Assembly: GCF_900114455.1 (NCBI RefSeq)
Contig: NZ_FOTC01000009.1
Location: 85,469-149,468, forward strand
Direction: 5' to 3'
DNA: 64,000 nucleotides
Origin: Halogranum rubrum
GTDB lineage: Archaea; Halobacteriota; Halobacteria; Halobacteriales; Haloferacaceae
The position numbers were made by a program, and so were the translations under genes. Under the pieces are notes generated by a model that did not search any database, was not told the origin of the DNA, and saw only the letters and a list, made by a program, of their open reading frames with translations. This document shows positions 9,700 to 17,330 of the stretch, piece after piece; position 1 is the stretch's first letter; each line of letters starts with the position of its first letter.

Positions 9700-10500
9700 A
9701 TGCGACTCGCCCTCCACCTCTCACTCGCACTCCTCCTCGCCTGCGCCGGATGCAGCGCCGCACCCGGCGTCGGGCCGAGTGAATCGACGATGACTCAGCA
9801 ACCGACGGCGACGCCCGCCGCCCCACCCGCCGGACTCTCGATGGAGCGGGTCACCGACGCACGTTCGCTCACCGAGAGTCACAGTTCGGTGCTCGACGAC
9901 GCCTCGTACACTGTCGACCTTCGACGGGTCGTTCGATACGAGAACGGCACGGTCCTTTCGCGGACGAACGTGACGCACCGCGTCGGTGCGAACGGACGCG
10001 CGTGGTACCAGACCCGCGCTGATGGGACGCGCCCGCTGTTCCTCGGGGGTTCGACCGGGGGTGTCGAACACTGGGAGAACGAGAGCGTCTCCGTCTCGAA
10101 GGTGACGCAGGACGGCGACAGCGTGTACCGACGCGGACTCCACCGGGGTCGTCCGGCGTCGTTCAGCACCGTCTACTCCATCTCGAGTTCGTTCGACCTG
10201 ACGACCACGGGTCGGACTGGCGGCGGTGCAGAGACGCGCTACCACCTCACATCGGCCGAGCCGACCGAGACACGAGCGTTCGGCATCGGCCGTGAACCCG
10301 CCCGAAACGCCACACTCACCGCCGCCGTCGACGGTGACGGGGTACTCAGACACTACGAACTCCGGTACAAGACGGTGTTCCGAAACGAGACGCTTCAGGT
10401 CACGCAGACGATGCGCGTCAGCGATATCGGCGAGACGACGGTGCCGCGACCCGAGTGGGTCGACACGGCGCTCGACGAGACGAGAGACAGGGTGCGCTGA
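9700..10500 (+). CDS. Secreted lipoprotein, haloarchaeal family
   Basis: This is an exported protein of about 266 residues. The ATG at 9700 directly precedes a basic and hydrophobic signal (MRLALHLSLALLLACAGC) with a lipobox-like AGC, followed by a Ser/Thr/Pro-rich linker. An ATG nine codons earlier (9673) is possible. The mature part is beta-rich with N-glycosylation sequons (ENGT, RTNVT, ENES). It resembles the DUF7537-type haloarchaeal lipoproteins as I recall them; that match is not verified. A lipid-anchored, outward-facing location is inferred. Confidence 0.75.
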   Translation: MRLALHLSLALLLACAGCSAAPGVGPSESTMTQQPTATPAAPPAGLSMERVTDARSLTESHSSVLDDASYTVDLRRVVRYENGTVLSRTNVTHRVGANGRAWYQTRADGTRPLFLGGSTGGVEHWENESVSVSKVTQDGDSVYRRGLHRGRPASFSTVYSISSSFDLTTTGRTGGGAETRYHLTSAEPTETRAFGIGREPARNATLTAAVDGDGVLRHYELRYKTVFRNETLQVTQTMRVSDIGETTVPRPEWVDTALDETRDRVR

Positions 10501-10521
10501 CGGGGAAACCGTCAGTTCGAC

Positions 10522-10917
10522 TCAGTTCAGCTTTCGGTACTCACGCGCGTCTTCGGCCGCTTCGACCACCGACTCCAGGGTCGCCTTCGACCCGGCGGCG
10601 TTGACGGCGGCGTTCAGCGTCCCTTCCAGAATCGGCGCGTCGGCGATACGGACGTCGTCGTCCTCCGCCTCCAGCATCTCGATGGCGAGTTCGGTGTTCA
10701 TCACCGCGCTGCCGAGGTCCACGAGGACGACGACGCCGTCGTCGTCGCGGGCCTGCTCGATAGCGTCCTGAATCCGGGGGGCGCTCGTCCCGATACTGCC
10801 GTCTTCGTCGCCACCGGCGGCGACGATTTCGGCCTCCGCGCTCCCCATCTCGGCGGCGACGTCGCAGATGCCTTCGGCGGCCTTCGCGCTGTGGGAGACG
10901 ACGACGAGTCCGACCAT
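10522..10917 (-). CDS. dhaM: PTS-dependent dihydroxyacetone kinase, phosphotransfer subunit DhaM
   Basis: This 131-residue EIIA-mannose-type protein carries its phosphorylation site in VVSHSAKAAEG (His9). It takes phosphate from HPr and passes it to the ADP bound to DhaL. It is the single-domain form, without the HPr and EI-like domains fused to enterobacterial DhaM, which fits a separate HPr gene nearby. The acidic motif DLGSAVMNTELA is characteristic of the family. It abuts dhaL (stop and start share 10917). Confidence 0.94.
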   Translation of the reverse strand: MVGLVVVSHSAKAAEGICDVAAEMGSAEAEIVAAGGDEDGSIGTSAPRIQDAIEQARDDDGVVVLVDLGSAVMNTELAIEMLEAEDDDVRIADAPILEGTLNAAVNAAGSKATLESVVEAAEDAREYRKLN

Positions 10918-11615
10918 TATTCGGCCTCCCGTTCGACGGCCTCGGGTGACGTCGCGTCGACGTCTGTCTCACCTTCGAGATGCTCGCTCGCGACGTCCAG
11001 CAGTTCCTCCATGATGAACAGCGTGCTCGTCGCGCCGGGGTCTTGATGGCCGACGGAGCGCCAGTCGAGATAGGAGGCACGGCCCTTCTTCGCCTTCAGG
11101 GGAACGGTGAAGTTGACACCGCGTTCGGCGGCGTCGACGGCCTTCGCCAGTGCGGTCAGCGGCGGTAGGTCGTCCTGCTCGATAGACTTCTTGAACGTGT
11201 GGACAGCGGGAGTGAGCGCGTCGACCATCGTCTTCGAACCAATCTGTGCGTCGCCGCGGTCCTGTACCTTATCGAGGTAGGCTTCGGCGAAGGCGACGCT
11301 GGTCTCGGCGGTGATGCCGCCTTCCAACTCTTGGCTGGCGAACATGATAGAGCCACCGTAGAGCGGCCCGGACGCGCCGCCGACTTCGGAGATGAGCGTC
11401 GTACCGACCGTCTTGACGACGTCGTCGATGTCACCGTCTAACTCGTCGGTCTTCTCGGCGACCGCGCCGAATCCACGACTCATGTTCGCGCCGTGGTCGG
11501 CGTCGCCGATCGCCGAGTCGAGGTCGGTGAGGTACGACTTCTCCGCCGAGAGGCGCTCGGCGACGGCGTCGATGGCGGCCAAAACCGCTTCTCGCTGTGT
11601 CTCCGTATCTGCCAT
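10917..11615 (-). CDS. dhaL: Dihydroxyacetone kinase, ADP-binding subunit DhaL
   Basis: This 232-residue all-helical subunit holds ADP as a coenzyme-like group. The Mg-ADP site is shown by AIGDADHGANMSRGF near residue 36, and by GGASGPLYGGS. DhaM rephosphorylates the bound ADP, and DhaK then transfers phosphate to dihydroxyacetone. It is followed without a gap by dhaM. A separate promoter-like element (ACAAACGCTTTCAC read on the minus strand) about 30 nt upstream suggests some independent transcription from dhaK. Confidence 0.95.
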   Translation of the reverse strand: MADTETQREAVLAAIDAVAERLSAEKSYLTDLDSAIGDADHGANMSRGFGAVAEKTDELDGDIDDVVKTVGTTLISEVGGASGPLYGGSIMFASQELEGGITAETSVAFAEAYLDKVQDRGDAQIGSKTMVDALTPAVHTFKKSIEQDDLPPLTALAKAVDAAERGVNFTVPLKAKKGRASYLDWRSVGHQDPGATSTLFIMEELLDVASEHLEGETDVDATSPEAVEREAE

Positions 11616-11638
11616 ACGCTACAGGTGTCGTGAAAAGT

Positions 11639-11652
11639 GAAAGCGTTTGTGT
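11639..11652 (-). promoter_or_regulatory. Promoter-like element shared by dhaL and dhaK
   Basis: Read on the minus strand, this site contains ACAAACGCTTT about 30 nt before the dhaL ATG. The same ACAAACGCTTT core occurs about 34 nt before the dhaK ATG (near 12715-12728). The spacing matches a haloarchaeal BRE plus TATA box, and identity over 11 nt suggests shared regulation. Confidence 0.45.
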
Positions 11653-11690
11653 CCCGCGGCGACGCGTCAGCGCACCAGCGTGTCAACGTA

Positions 11691-12686
11691 TCAGCGTTTC
11701 AGTGCGAGTGTGTCGGCCGGGGCGTCGAGGAGTTCTTTCAACTCGTCGTCGACGGCGCAGACGGTGACCGAACAGCCCATCATGTCCAGCGAGGTCATGT
11801 AGTCGCCGACCCACGCGTCGTGGACCTGTAGGTCGTGGTCGTCCATGAGTTCTTGCAGACGCTTGTTCACGACGAACAGTTCCATCTCGGGCGTGCCGCC
11901 CATCCCGTTGACGATGGTGACGACTTCCTGGCCCGAATCGAGGTCGAGGTCGTCGAGCACTTTCTCCGTCAGATGCTCGGTGATCTCGTCGGCGCTCATC
12001 ATGTCCGCACGCTGGGTGCCGGGTTCACCGTGAATCCCGATACCGAGTTCTAACTCGTCCTCGCCGAGGTCGAACGTCGGTTCACCCTTCTCCGGGGTGA
12101 CACAGGAGGTGAGCGCCATCCCCATCGTGCCGACGTTGTCGACGACTTTCTCGGCGACGCGCTTGACCTCGGCCAACTCCGCGCCTTCGGCCGCCTTCGC
12201 GCCAGCGACTTTGTGGACGAGAATCGTCCCGCAGACCCCGCGTCGACCGGAGGTGTAGAGCGAGTCCTCGACGGCGACGTCGTCGTTGACGACGACCTGT
12301 TCGACCTCGACGTCGTCCATCGCGGCCATCTCACCGGCCGTCTCGAAGTTCATCACGTCGCCCTCGTAGTTCTTGACGACACAGAGGACGCCTTCGCCCG
12401 CGTCGCAGGCTTTGACCATCTCGTTCAACTGGTCTGCCGTCGGCGAGGTGAAGACCTGTCCTGCGGCCGCGCCGTCGAGCATCCCGTCGCCGATGTAGCC
12501 CGCGTGTGTCGGTTCGTGGCCGCTCCCCCCGCCGGAGACGACACCAACCTTTCCGTCGACCGGTGCATCTGCGCGTACGAGGACTTCGTACCCGTCGAGA
12601 CGGCGGAGTCGGTCGGGGTAGGCAGCGACCATCCCGTCGAGCATCTCGTCGACCACGTCTGCCGGGTCGTTGATGAGTTTCTTCAT
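11691..12686 (-). CDS. dhaK: Dihydroxyacetone kinase, substrate-binding subunit DhaK
   Basis: This 331-residue subunit binds dihydroxyacetone covalently as a hemiaminal to a histidine. The motif VVSGGGSGHEPTHAGYIGDGMLDGA (given here only as family recognition, around residues 50-75) includes the conserved SGHEP and AGYIG signatures. The start is the ATG at 12686 with MKKLINDP, the usual DhaK N-terminus. A longer frame from 12755 has no family support. It is separated from dhaL by 75 nt. The product dihydroxyacetone phosphate joins glycolysis at the same point as the GlpABC product. Confidence 0.96.
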   Translation of the reverse strand: MKKLINDPADVVDEMLDGMVAAYPDRLRRLDGYEVLVRADAPVDGKVGVVSGGGSGHEPTHAGYIGDGMLDGAAAGQVFTSPTADQLNEMVKACDAGEGVLCVVKNYEGDVMNFETAGEMAAMDDVEVEQVVVNDDVAVEDSLYTSGRRGVCGTILVHKVAGAKAAEGAELAEVKRVAEKVVDNVGTMGMALTSCVTPEKGEPTFDLGEDELELGIGIHGEPGTQRADMMSADEITEHLTEKVLDDLDLDSGQEVVTIVNGMGGTPEMELFVVNKRLQELMDDHDLQVHDAWVGDYMTSLDMMGCSVTVCAVDDELKELLDAPADTLALKR

Positions 12687-12714
12687 GGTTCGTGATACAC
12701 CTAGACGTGCCGAC

Positions 12715-12728
12715 GCAAAAGCGTTTGT
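12715..12728 (-). promoter_or_regulatory. Promoter-like element of dhaK
   Basis: Minus-strand ACAAACGCTTTT lies about 34 nt before the dhaK ATG, matching the element before dhaL. It reads as a BRE-like ACAAAC followed by a T-rich box. Confidence 0.45.
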
Positions 12729-12840
12729 AGAGCGGTGTGTCGGATCGGCTGACACTCGCTCGGGCAGGGGAATCGAACGGTCGTCGTCGACGAGTCCGAG
12801 AGGCCACCCGATTTACGTGCTCGCCCGCGAAGGGTCGGCC

Positions 12841-13512
12841 ATGACGCCACCACTCGCACTCGACATCGACGGGACGCTGACGACGCCGGACGGAACCATC
12901 GACCCTCGCGTGTTCGACGTCCTCCCGTCGTGGGACGCCCCAGTCGTCTTAGCGACCGGGAAATCCTTCCCGTACCCGGTCACGCTCTGTCACTACATCG
13001 GCATCCCCGAGACTGTCGTCGCCGAGAACGGCGGCGTCGTCCTCGCCGACGAACAGGTGTCGTACACCGGCGACCGTGAGAAGGCGGTAGCCGTCGCCGA
13101 AGAGTTCGAGTCGCGCGGCGGTGACCTCGGATGGGGGGCCGCCGACACGACCAACCGCTGGCGAGAGACCGAAATCGCCGTCCACATCGACAGCGACGAA
13201 GAACTGCTCCGCAAGGTGGCCGCCGAGTACGACATGGAAGTCGTCGACACGGGGTACGCTTACCACGTCAAGACGCCCGGTGTCGAGAAAGGCGTCGGGT
13301 TGAAAGAAGTTGCAGACATCCTCGGTGTCGACGCCGAGTCGTTCGTCGCCGTCGGCGACAGCGAAAACGACGTCTCGACGTTCCACGTCGCCGCCGAATC
13401 CTACGCCGTCGCCAACGCCGACGACCGGGCGCGCGCCGCCGCCGACGTCGTTCTCGACGAGGGGTACATGGACGGGACGCTGTCGGTGCTGGAGGAGATT
13501 GCGGACCGGTAG
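12841..13512 (+). CDS. Archaeal-type phosphoglycolate phosphatase (HAD superfamily)
   Basis: This is a 223-residue HAD hydrolase of the archaeal phosphoglycolate phosphatase / SPP-like group. Motif I is LALDIDGTLTTPDG with nucleophile Asp7, motif II follows VVLATGKSFPYPV, and motif IV is VAVGDSENDVSTFHVA. A type-IIB cap lies between. I chose the ATG at 12841 because motif I follows at once. The frame continues upstream to 12670 without homology. It is divergent from dhaK. Substrate is inferred from the family. Confidence 0.85.
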   Translation: MTPPLALDIDGTLTTPDGTIDPRVFDVLPSWDAPVVLATGKSFPYPVTLCHYIGIPETVVAENGGVVLADEQVSYTGDREKAVAVAEEFESRGGDLGWGAADTTNRWRETEIAVHIDSDEELLRKVAAEYDMEVVDTGYAYHVKTPGVEKGVGLKEVADILGVDAESFVAVGDSENDVSTFHVAAESYAVANADDRARAAADVVLDEGYMDGTLSVLEEIADR

Positions 13513-13525
13513 CCAAACTCGATTC

Positions 13526-14062
13526 TCACGTTTCGGTCGATTCGGTCGGCGGCGGCCGCCCGTGGCCGGGGACGGTCCACACACCCAGCGTCTCGCCGCT
13601 CTCGGCGTCGACGACTGTCGTCTCGGGCGTCCCCGTCGTCTTCGTCACCTTCCAGACGTATACCGGGCGGTCCGACGGCGGGACGTCGAGTCGCTCGGGA
13701 ATTTGCGTCCCCGACGCCCCCGGTGAGTCGTCGACGAAGATACCCGGAACGACGTCACCGTCGGGGACAGCCGACCCGACTGTTCCATCGGTGTCCGCTC
13801 GGTGCCACACGCCCTCGGCGTCGACGTAGTACAGACGCAGGTCGTACGCGTCGGGGTCTCCACCCGTCTCGGCGAGTGTGGCCCGGAGGTCACTTCGAGA
13901 GACGAGTCGCGTCTCGGCCGACGAGAGATGGACCGTCGACTCGTCGGCTTGTGTCGTCACTCTCTGGCCCACATCCGGACCACTGCCCGACGGACTCCCC
14001 GCGAGACACCCGCTCAGTACCACCAGCAGTTGGAGCACGGCGAGCACCGCGGTCAGACGCAT
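13526..14062 (-). CDS. Small secreted lipoprotein
   Basis: This 178-residue protein has a signal of the form basic N-terminus, hydrophobic core, then LSGC (lipobox cysteine 19), followed by a Ser/Gly-rich linker. The mature domain is short and beta-rich, with no motif I recognise. It converges with the phosphoglycolate phosphatase gene, whose stop is 13 nt away. It is probably attached outside the membrane through a lipid. Confidence 0.7.
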   Translation of the reverse strand: MRLTAVLAVLQLLVVLSGCLAGSPSGSGPDVGQRVTTQADESTVHLSSAETRLVSRSDLRATLAETGGDPDAYDLRLYYVDAEGVWHRADTDGTVGSAVPDGDVVPGIFVDDSPGASGTQIPERLDVPPSDRPVYVWKVTKTTGTPETTVVDAESGETLGVWTVPGHGRPPPTESTET

Positions 14063-14116
14063 AGCCTAACTACACGCCGGAGCGGCAAGTAGCTTCGAAC
14101 ACGCTCACCGCCCCCG

Positions 14117-14428
14117 CTACTCTTCGTCGGTCACGACGTCGTCGCGCCACTGTGCGAACGGTTCGAAGCTGTCTCTCTCGTCGAATCGTTCGAGACAGGG
14201 AACGTCGTACGGGTGCACGTCGACGACTCGCTCTGTGAGCGCGTCGTACCGCTCGTCTGTCGTCTTCGCGAGCAACACTACCTCTTCGTCCTCCTGAATC
14301 GCTCCCTCCCAGCGATAGACCGAGTCGCAGGCGACACGGTTGACGCACGCGGCGAGACGTTCCTCGACCAGCGTTCGGGCGATGTGTTCGGCTGCCGTCG
14401 GTGGCGCGGTGATGTACACTGTGACCAT
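14117..14428 (-). CDS. cutA: CutA1 family protein
   Basis: This 103-residue protein matches CutA: an N-terminal strand MVTVYITAPP, the EERLAACVNR segment and the YRWEGAIQEDEEVVLLAKTT motif, ending in the HPYDVPCLERF strand. CutA proteins form very stable trimers with a ferredoxin-like fold and were linked to divalent-metal tolerance in E. coli; their general role is unclear. The gene is monocistronic. A perfect 20-bp palindrome lies about 47 nt upstream. Confidence 0.93.
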   Translation of the reverse strand: MVTVYITAPPTAAEHIARTLVEERLAACVNRVACDSVYRWEGAIQEDEEVVLLAKTTDERYDALTERVVDVHPYDVPCLERFDERDSFEPFAQWRDDVVTDEE

Positions 14429-14474
14429 GCAGGCTGCTCACGCCGAGTGTGATTTATCGTTTCGGGGGGCGGTT

Positions 14475-14494
14475 ATCCAGATGGCTATCTGGAT
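14475..14494. repeat. Perfect 20-bp inverted repeat upstream of cutA
   Basis: ATCCAGAT-GGCT-ATCTGGAT is a perfect 8-bp inverted repeat with a 4-nt spacer. A partial third half (GATATCTG) and a TCTGT/ACAGA pair follow at 14504-14525. The site lies between the 5' end of cutA and the 3' end of the HEWD gene, so it could be an operator for cutA or a transcription-end structure. Confidence 0.6.
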
Positions 14495-14566
14495 AGACGT
14501 TCGGATATCTGTGTAGAAATACAGAGCGCGTCGGTGTATCGTCCGGTCACTCGCTGCGTCGACCGC

Positions 14567-14773
14567 TCAGGCGTCGGCCTGTTCGCCGCCATCGATCGCT
14601 TCGAACGGGAGGAACGTCCCGTCGATGTCCCACTCGTGGATGCAGTAGGGACTTCCCGTCGCTCGCTCGCCGTCGATGGTCACGACGCGCCAACTGTCGT
14701 CGGTCCAGCGTTCCTGTCGTCCGCATCGCTCACAGTTCCGCTCGGTCGGTTTCCTGAGTCGAACATCGTCCAT
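14567..14773 (-). CDS. HEWD-type small zinc-ribbon protein
   Basis: This 68-residue protein has a CERCGRQ pair of cysteines (CxxC), a second cysteine-containing stretch SPYCIHEWDIDGTFLP, and an acidic end. The HEWD tetrapeptide names a haloarchaeal family of unknown function. The ATG at 14773 gives the compact family form; an ATG at 14815 adds 14 residues. It may bind zinc through Cys/His ligands. Confidence 0.7.
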   Translation of the reverse strand: MDDVRLRKPTERNCERCGRQERWTDDSWRVVTIDGERATGSPYCIHEWDIDGTFLPFEAIDGGEQADA

Positions 14774-14824
14774 ACCCGTGTCAGTGTTTCCCGAGGGATA
14801 TAACCGTGACTTCATCGGCCGATT

Positions 14825-15349
14825 TCACTCGGCGAGTGTGTCGAGCGGTGCACGAAGAATCAACTCTTCGTGGTCGTTGCCGTCGAACGCTTCGGTTCGC
14901 CGACCGACCACCTCGAACCCGTGTGACTCGTAGAACCCTCGTCCAACCGCATTGTTCGCGAAGACGAGCGCCGAGAGGAACTCGTGGCCCGCGTCGGTGT
15001 CGAGGTCCGCGACGACCCGGTGGAGTAACTGCGTCCCAACACCGCTTCCCCAGTACGACTCGCGAGCGTAGAGACGGGTGAGCGTCGGTCGCGTCCCGTC
15101 GCTCGCGACGACGGCGTGGGCGAAGGCGACTATGTCGTCGCTCTCCGGCCTCTCTTCGTCGACGGCGACGACGAACGCACCCTCCTCGACCTGTTCGCGG
15201 AGGTCCACCGGGTCGTACCAGGCGTCGACCGTCTCGTCGATGGTGACCGTCGAGAGGAAGTCGCCGTAGGCGGCGTGCCACGATTCGCGGGCGACCGCCG
15301 CGATAACGCCAGTGTCGGCCGGCCGGGCAGGACGGAGGTGGAGGTGCAT
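14825..15349 (-). CDS. GNAT family N-acetyltransferase
   Basis: This 174-residue enzyme has the GNAT layout: an N-terminal beta-alpha unit (LHLRPARPADTGVIAAVARES), a central strand pair, the acetyl-CoA loop region YWGSGVGTQLLHRVV (Q/R-x-x-G-x-G/A type), and a C-terminal NNAVGRGFYESHGFEVVGRR. It transfers acetyl groups to amines; the substrate is unknown. I prefer the ATG at 15349, since the 43 residues upstream do not look like a GNAT. Confidence 0.85.
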   Translation of the reverse strand: MHLHLRPARPADTGVIAAVARESWHAAYGDFLSTVTIDETVDAWYDPVDLREQVEEGAFVVAVDEERPESDDIVAFAHAVVASDGTRPTLTRLYARESYWGSGVGTQLLHRVVADLDTDAGHEFLSALVFANNAVGRGFYESHGFEVVGRRTEAFDGNDHEELILRAPLDTLAE

Positions 15350-15466
15350 ATCCGTCCCTGGAGTCCGGTGAGCAAAGTACTGTTGTCTCCGTAATCCTCG
15401 TCGCCGACAGCGGTCGAACGAGAGACGAAGGTCGACGTTTTTGCACTCGCCGCCCCAAGCGACGCT

Positions 15467-16027
15467 ATGGGCTTTCACACCTTCGACATCGACCGCGCGG
15501 CCAACCTCGACGACCCGGGTCGCTACCGCTTCTGCTCGCGTGAGGAACTGCTCTCACTTCTCGACCCCGACTCGACGATGGTCGTCGCCGACCTCGGCAG
15601 CGGGACGGGCTTTTACACCGACGACGTCGCACCCTACGTCGACACCTGCTACGCCGTCGACGTCCAATCGGAGATGCACGACCTGTATCGAGAAAAGGGC
15701 CTCCCGGAGACGGTCGAGACGGTCACCGCCGACGTGTCGGACCTGCCGTTCGACGACGACGCACTCGACGCCGCCTTCTCGACGATGACCTACCACGAGT
15801 ACGCGAGCGACGAGTCGCTCGCCGAACTCGCTCGGGTCCTCCGTCCCGGTGGTCGTCTCGTCACCGTCGACTGGAGCGCAGACGGCGAAGGGAACGACGG
15901 CCCACCGCGCGAAGAACGGTTCTCGCTCGGAGACGCCGTCTCGGCACTCGCCGACGCCGGGTTCACCGTCGCCCGTGCCGAGACTCGTCGGGAGACGTTT
16001 GTCTGTGTCGCACGGCGCGGCGAGTGA
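15467..16027 (+). CDS. Class I SAM-dependent methyltransferase
   Basis: This 186-residue methyltransferase has motif I VVADLGSGTGFYTDDVA near residue 40, an acidic strand-2 end (YAVDVQSEM), and VLRPGGRLVTVDWSADG in the later Rossmann strands (motif III). This is the UbiE/Methyltransf_11 type. The N-terminus (MGFHTFDIDRAANLDD) is typical of haloarchaeal members. A T-rich element about 30 nt upstream suggests a short leader. The substrate is not predictable. Confidence 0.88.
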   Translation: MGFHTFDIDRAANLDDPGRYRFCSREELLSLLDPDSTMVVADLGSGTGFYTDDVAPYVDTCYAVDVQSEMHDLYREKGLPETVETVTADVSDLPFDDDALDAAFSTMTYHEYASDESLAELARVLRPGGRLVTVDWSADGEGNDGPPREERFSLGDAVSALADAGFTVARAETRRETFVCVARRGE

Positions 16028-16178
16028 CTGAACGACCAGTCTTAGCAGTAAATCCGGTCTGGATTGTCTGCTTGTTCACTTTTCGGCGAACGTTCTCGTC
16101 GAACGTCTCTTAGGTGCTTATATCTGTGTAAGGTGTTTCAGGCGAACGCTTATCTCTCGCTATTCGTGAACTCGGGAC

Positions 16179-16334
16179 ATGGTACTACACAACACGGAAC
16201 TCGACCCGTACAGCCCCGAAGAGCGGTACTACGAGTGTCTCTCTTGTGGAACCCGACGGACGAGCACAGAACACGTCGCGGCCTGTGCAGAGTGTGATGG
16301 AGAGGTCCGAAACATCGCCGTCGCTCGCGAATAG
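16179..16334 (+). CDS. 51-residue zinc-ribbon (rubrerythrin-like domain) protein
   Basis: This very small gene encodes MVLHNTELDPYSPEERYYEC followed by LSCG and, later, CAEC, giving two CxxC pairs (C20/C23 and C36/C39) typical of a rubredoxin-type zinc ribbon. A TATA-like CGCTTATC lies about 30 nt before the ATG, supporting leaderless expression. Similar haloarchaeal proteins are annotated as rubrerythrin-like domain proteins. Metal binding is inferred. Confidence 0.7.
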   Translation: MVLHNTELDPYSPEERYYECLSCGTRRTSTEHVAACAECDGEVRNIAVARE

Positions 16335-16361
16335 CGCCGTAGAAAACGAAGTTCGCTCGTC

Positions 16362-17330
16362 TCAGTACTCGATGTCGGCCGCGGTGTAGCGGTCGACGAC
16401 GAGCACGAGCGCCGCACCGACGACGCCCGCGGCGAAGAAGATGCCGACGAGTTCTGCCGTCCAGAGACTGTAGTCGACGACGTCGCCGCCGCCGAGATGT
16501 CGCGTCGCCTCGCTGACCGGCGCGCGGAGCGCACCGAGGATGAGGCTGACGAGGAACGCGAGCGTCGCCTCGCGGTAGTGTTCGAGCGCCCACTTGACCG
16601 CGTGGGCGATAGTGAACAGGCCGACGACGGCCCCCGAGATGAACGCGACGACGACGGTGCCGTCCGCGACGAGCGACGACACCGACGCCTGTCCGAGAGC
16701 GACGTTGAGGAGGCCATCGGTGAACTCCTTCAGCGTCGTCACCATGAACTCGTACTTCCCGAGGATGAGCAAGAGCAGCGACCCCGAGATACCGGGGAGA
16801 ATCATCGCACTCACGGCGACTGCGCCCGCGAGGACGACGAAGACGAGGCTATCGTCGAGTGCAGCAGAAGCGGGTCCGGAGACGAAGAACGCGAGTGCGA
16901 ACCCGGTGACTGCGGCGGCGATGCGCTTCGGCGTGTCGAGTTCGACCTCGGTGTAGAGGACGATAGCCGACGCCAGGATGAGACCGGAGAAGAACCCGAA
17001 GGTGAGGACGGGCACCTCCTCGATGGCCCACTCCAGCGCGCGCGTCATGGCGATGACGGCGGACATGATACCCGCACCGAGCACGAGCAGGAACACGCCG
17101 TCCATCTCGATGAACGCGTCGTAGGCTTCCCGCTGGTGACCCGGGCGAACGCCGCCGAGGATGGTCAAGATGCGGTCGACGTCGATGCCGGTGACCGCGC
17201 CGATGAGGCGCTCGTAGATGCCCGTGATGAGTGCGATGGTCCCTCCCGAGACGCCGGGGACGGCGTCTGCAGAGCCCATACAGAGGCCCTTGAGGTAGAC
17301 CGCCAGCCACGAGCGGAAGTCAGTCGACAT
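16362..17330 (-). CDS. DUF368 membrane protein, candidate polyprenyl-phosphate translocase
   Basis: This 322-residue polytopic protein opens with WLAVYLKGLCMGSADAVPGVSGGT, the hallmark of DUF368. The internal DUF368 repeat appears as SAMILPGISGSLLLLILGKY. Bacterial DUF368 proteins (PopT) recycle undecaprenyl phosphate across the membrane. Here the ATG overlaps the aglB stop by one base (TGATG on the minus strand), so the two are probably co-translated. A role returning dolichyl phosphate to the cytoplasmic face after AglB releases it is a strong contextual inference, not shown by sequence. Confidence 0.88.
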   Translation of the reverse strand: MSTDFRSWLAVYLKGLCMGSADAVPGVSGGTIALITGIYERLIGAVTGIDVDRILTILGGVRPGHQREAYDAFIEMDGVFLLVLGAGIMSAVIAMTRALEWAIEEVPVLTFGFFSGLILASAIVLYTEVELDTPKRIAAAVTGFALAFFVSGPASAALDDSLVFVVLAGAVAVSAMILPGISGSLLLLILGKYEFMVTTLKEFTDGLLNVALGQASVSSLVADGTVVVAFISGAVVGLFTIAHAVKWALEHYREATLAFLVSLILGALRAPVSEATRHLGGGDVVDYSLWTAELVGIFFAAGVVGAALVLVVDRYTAADIEY

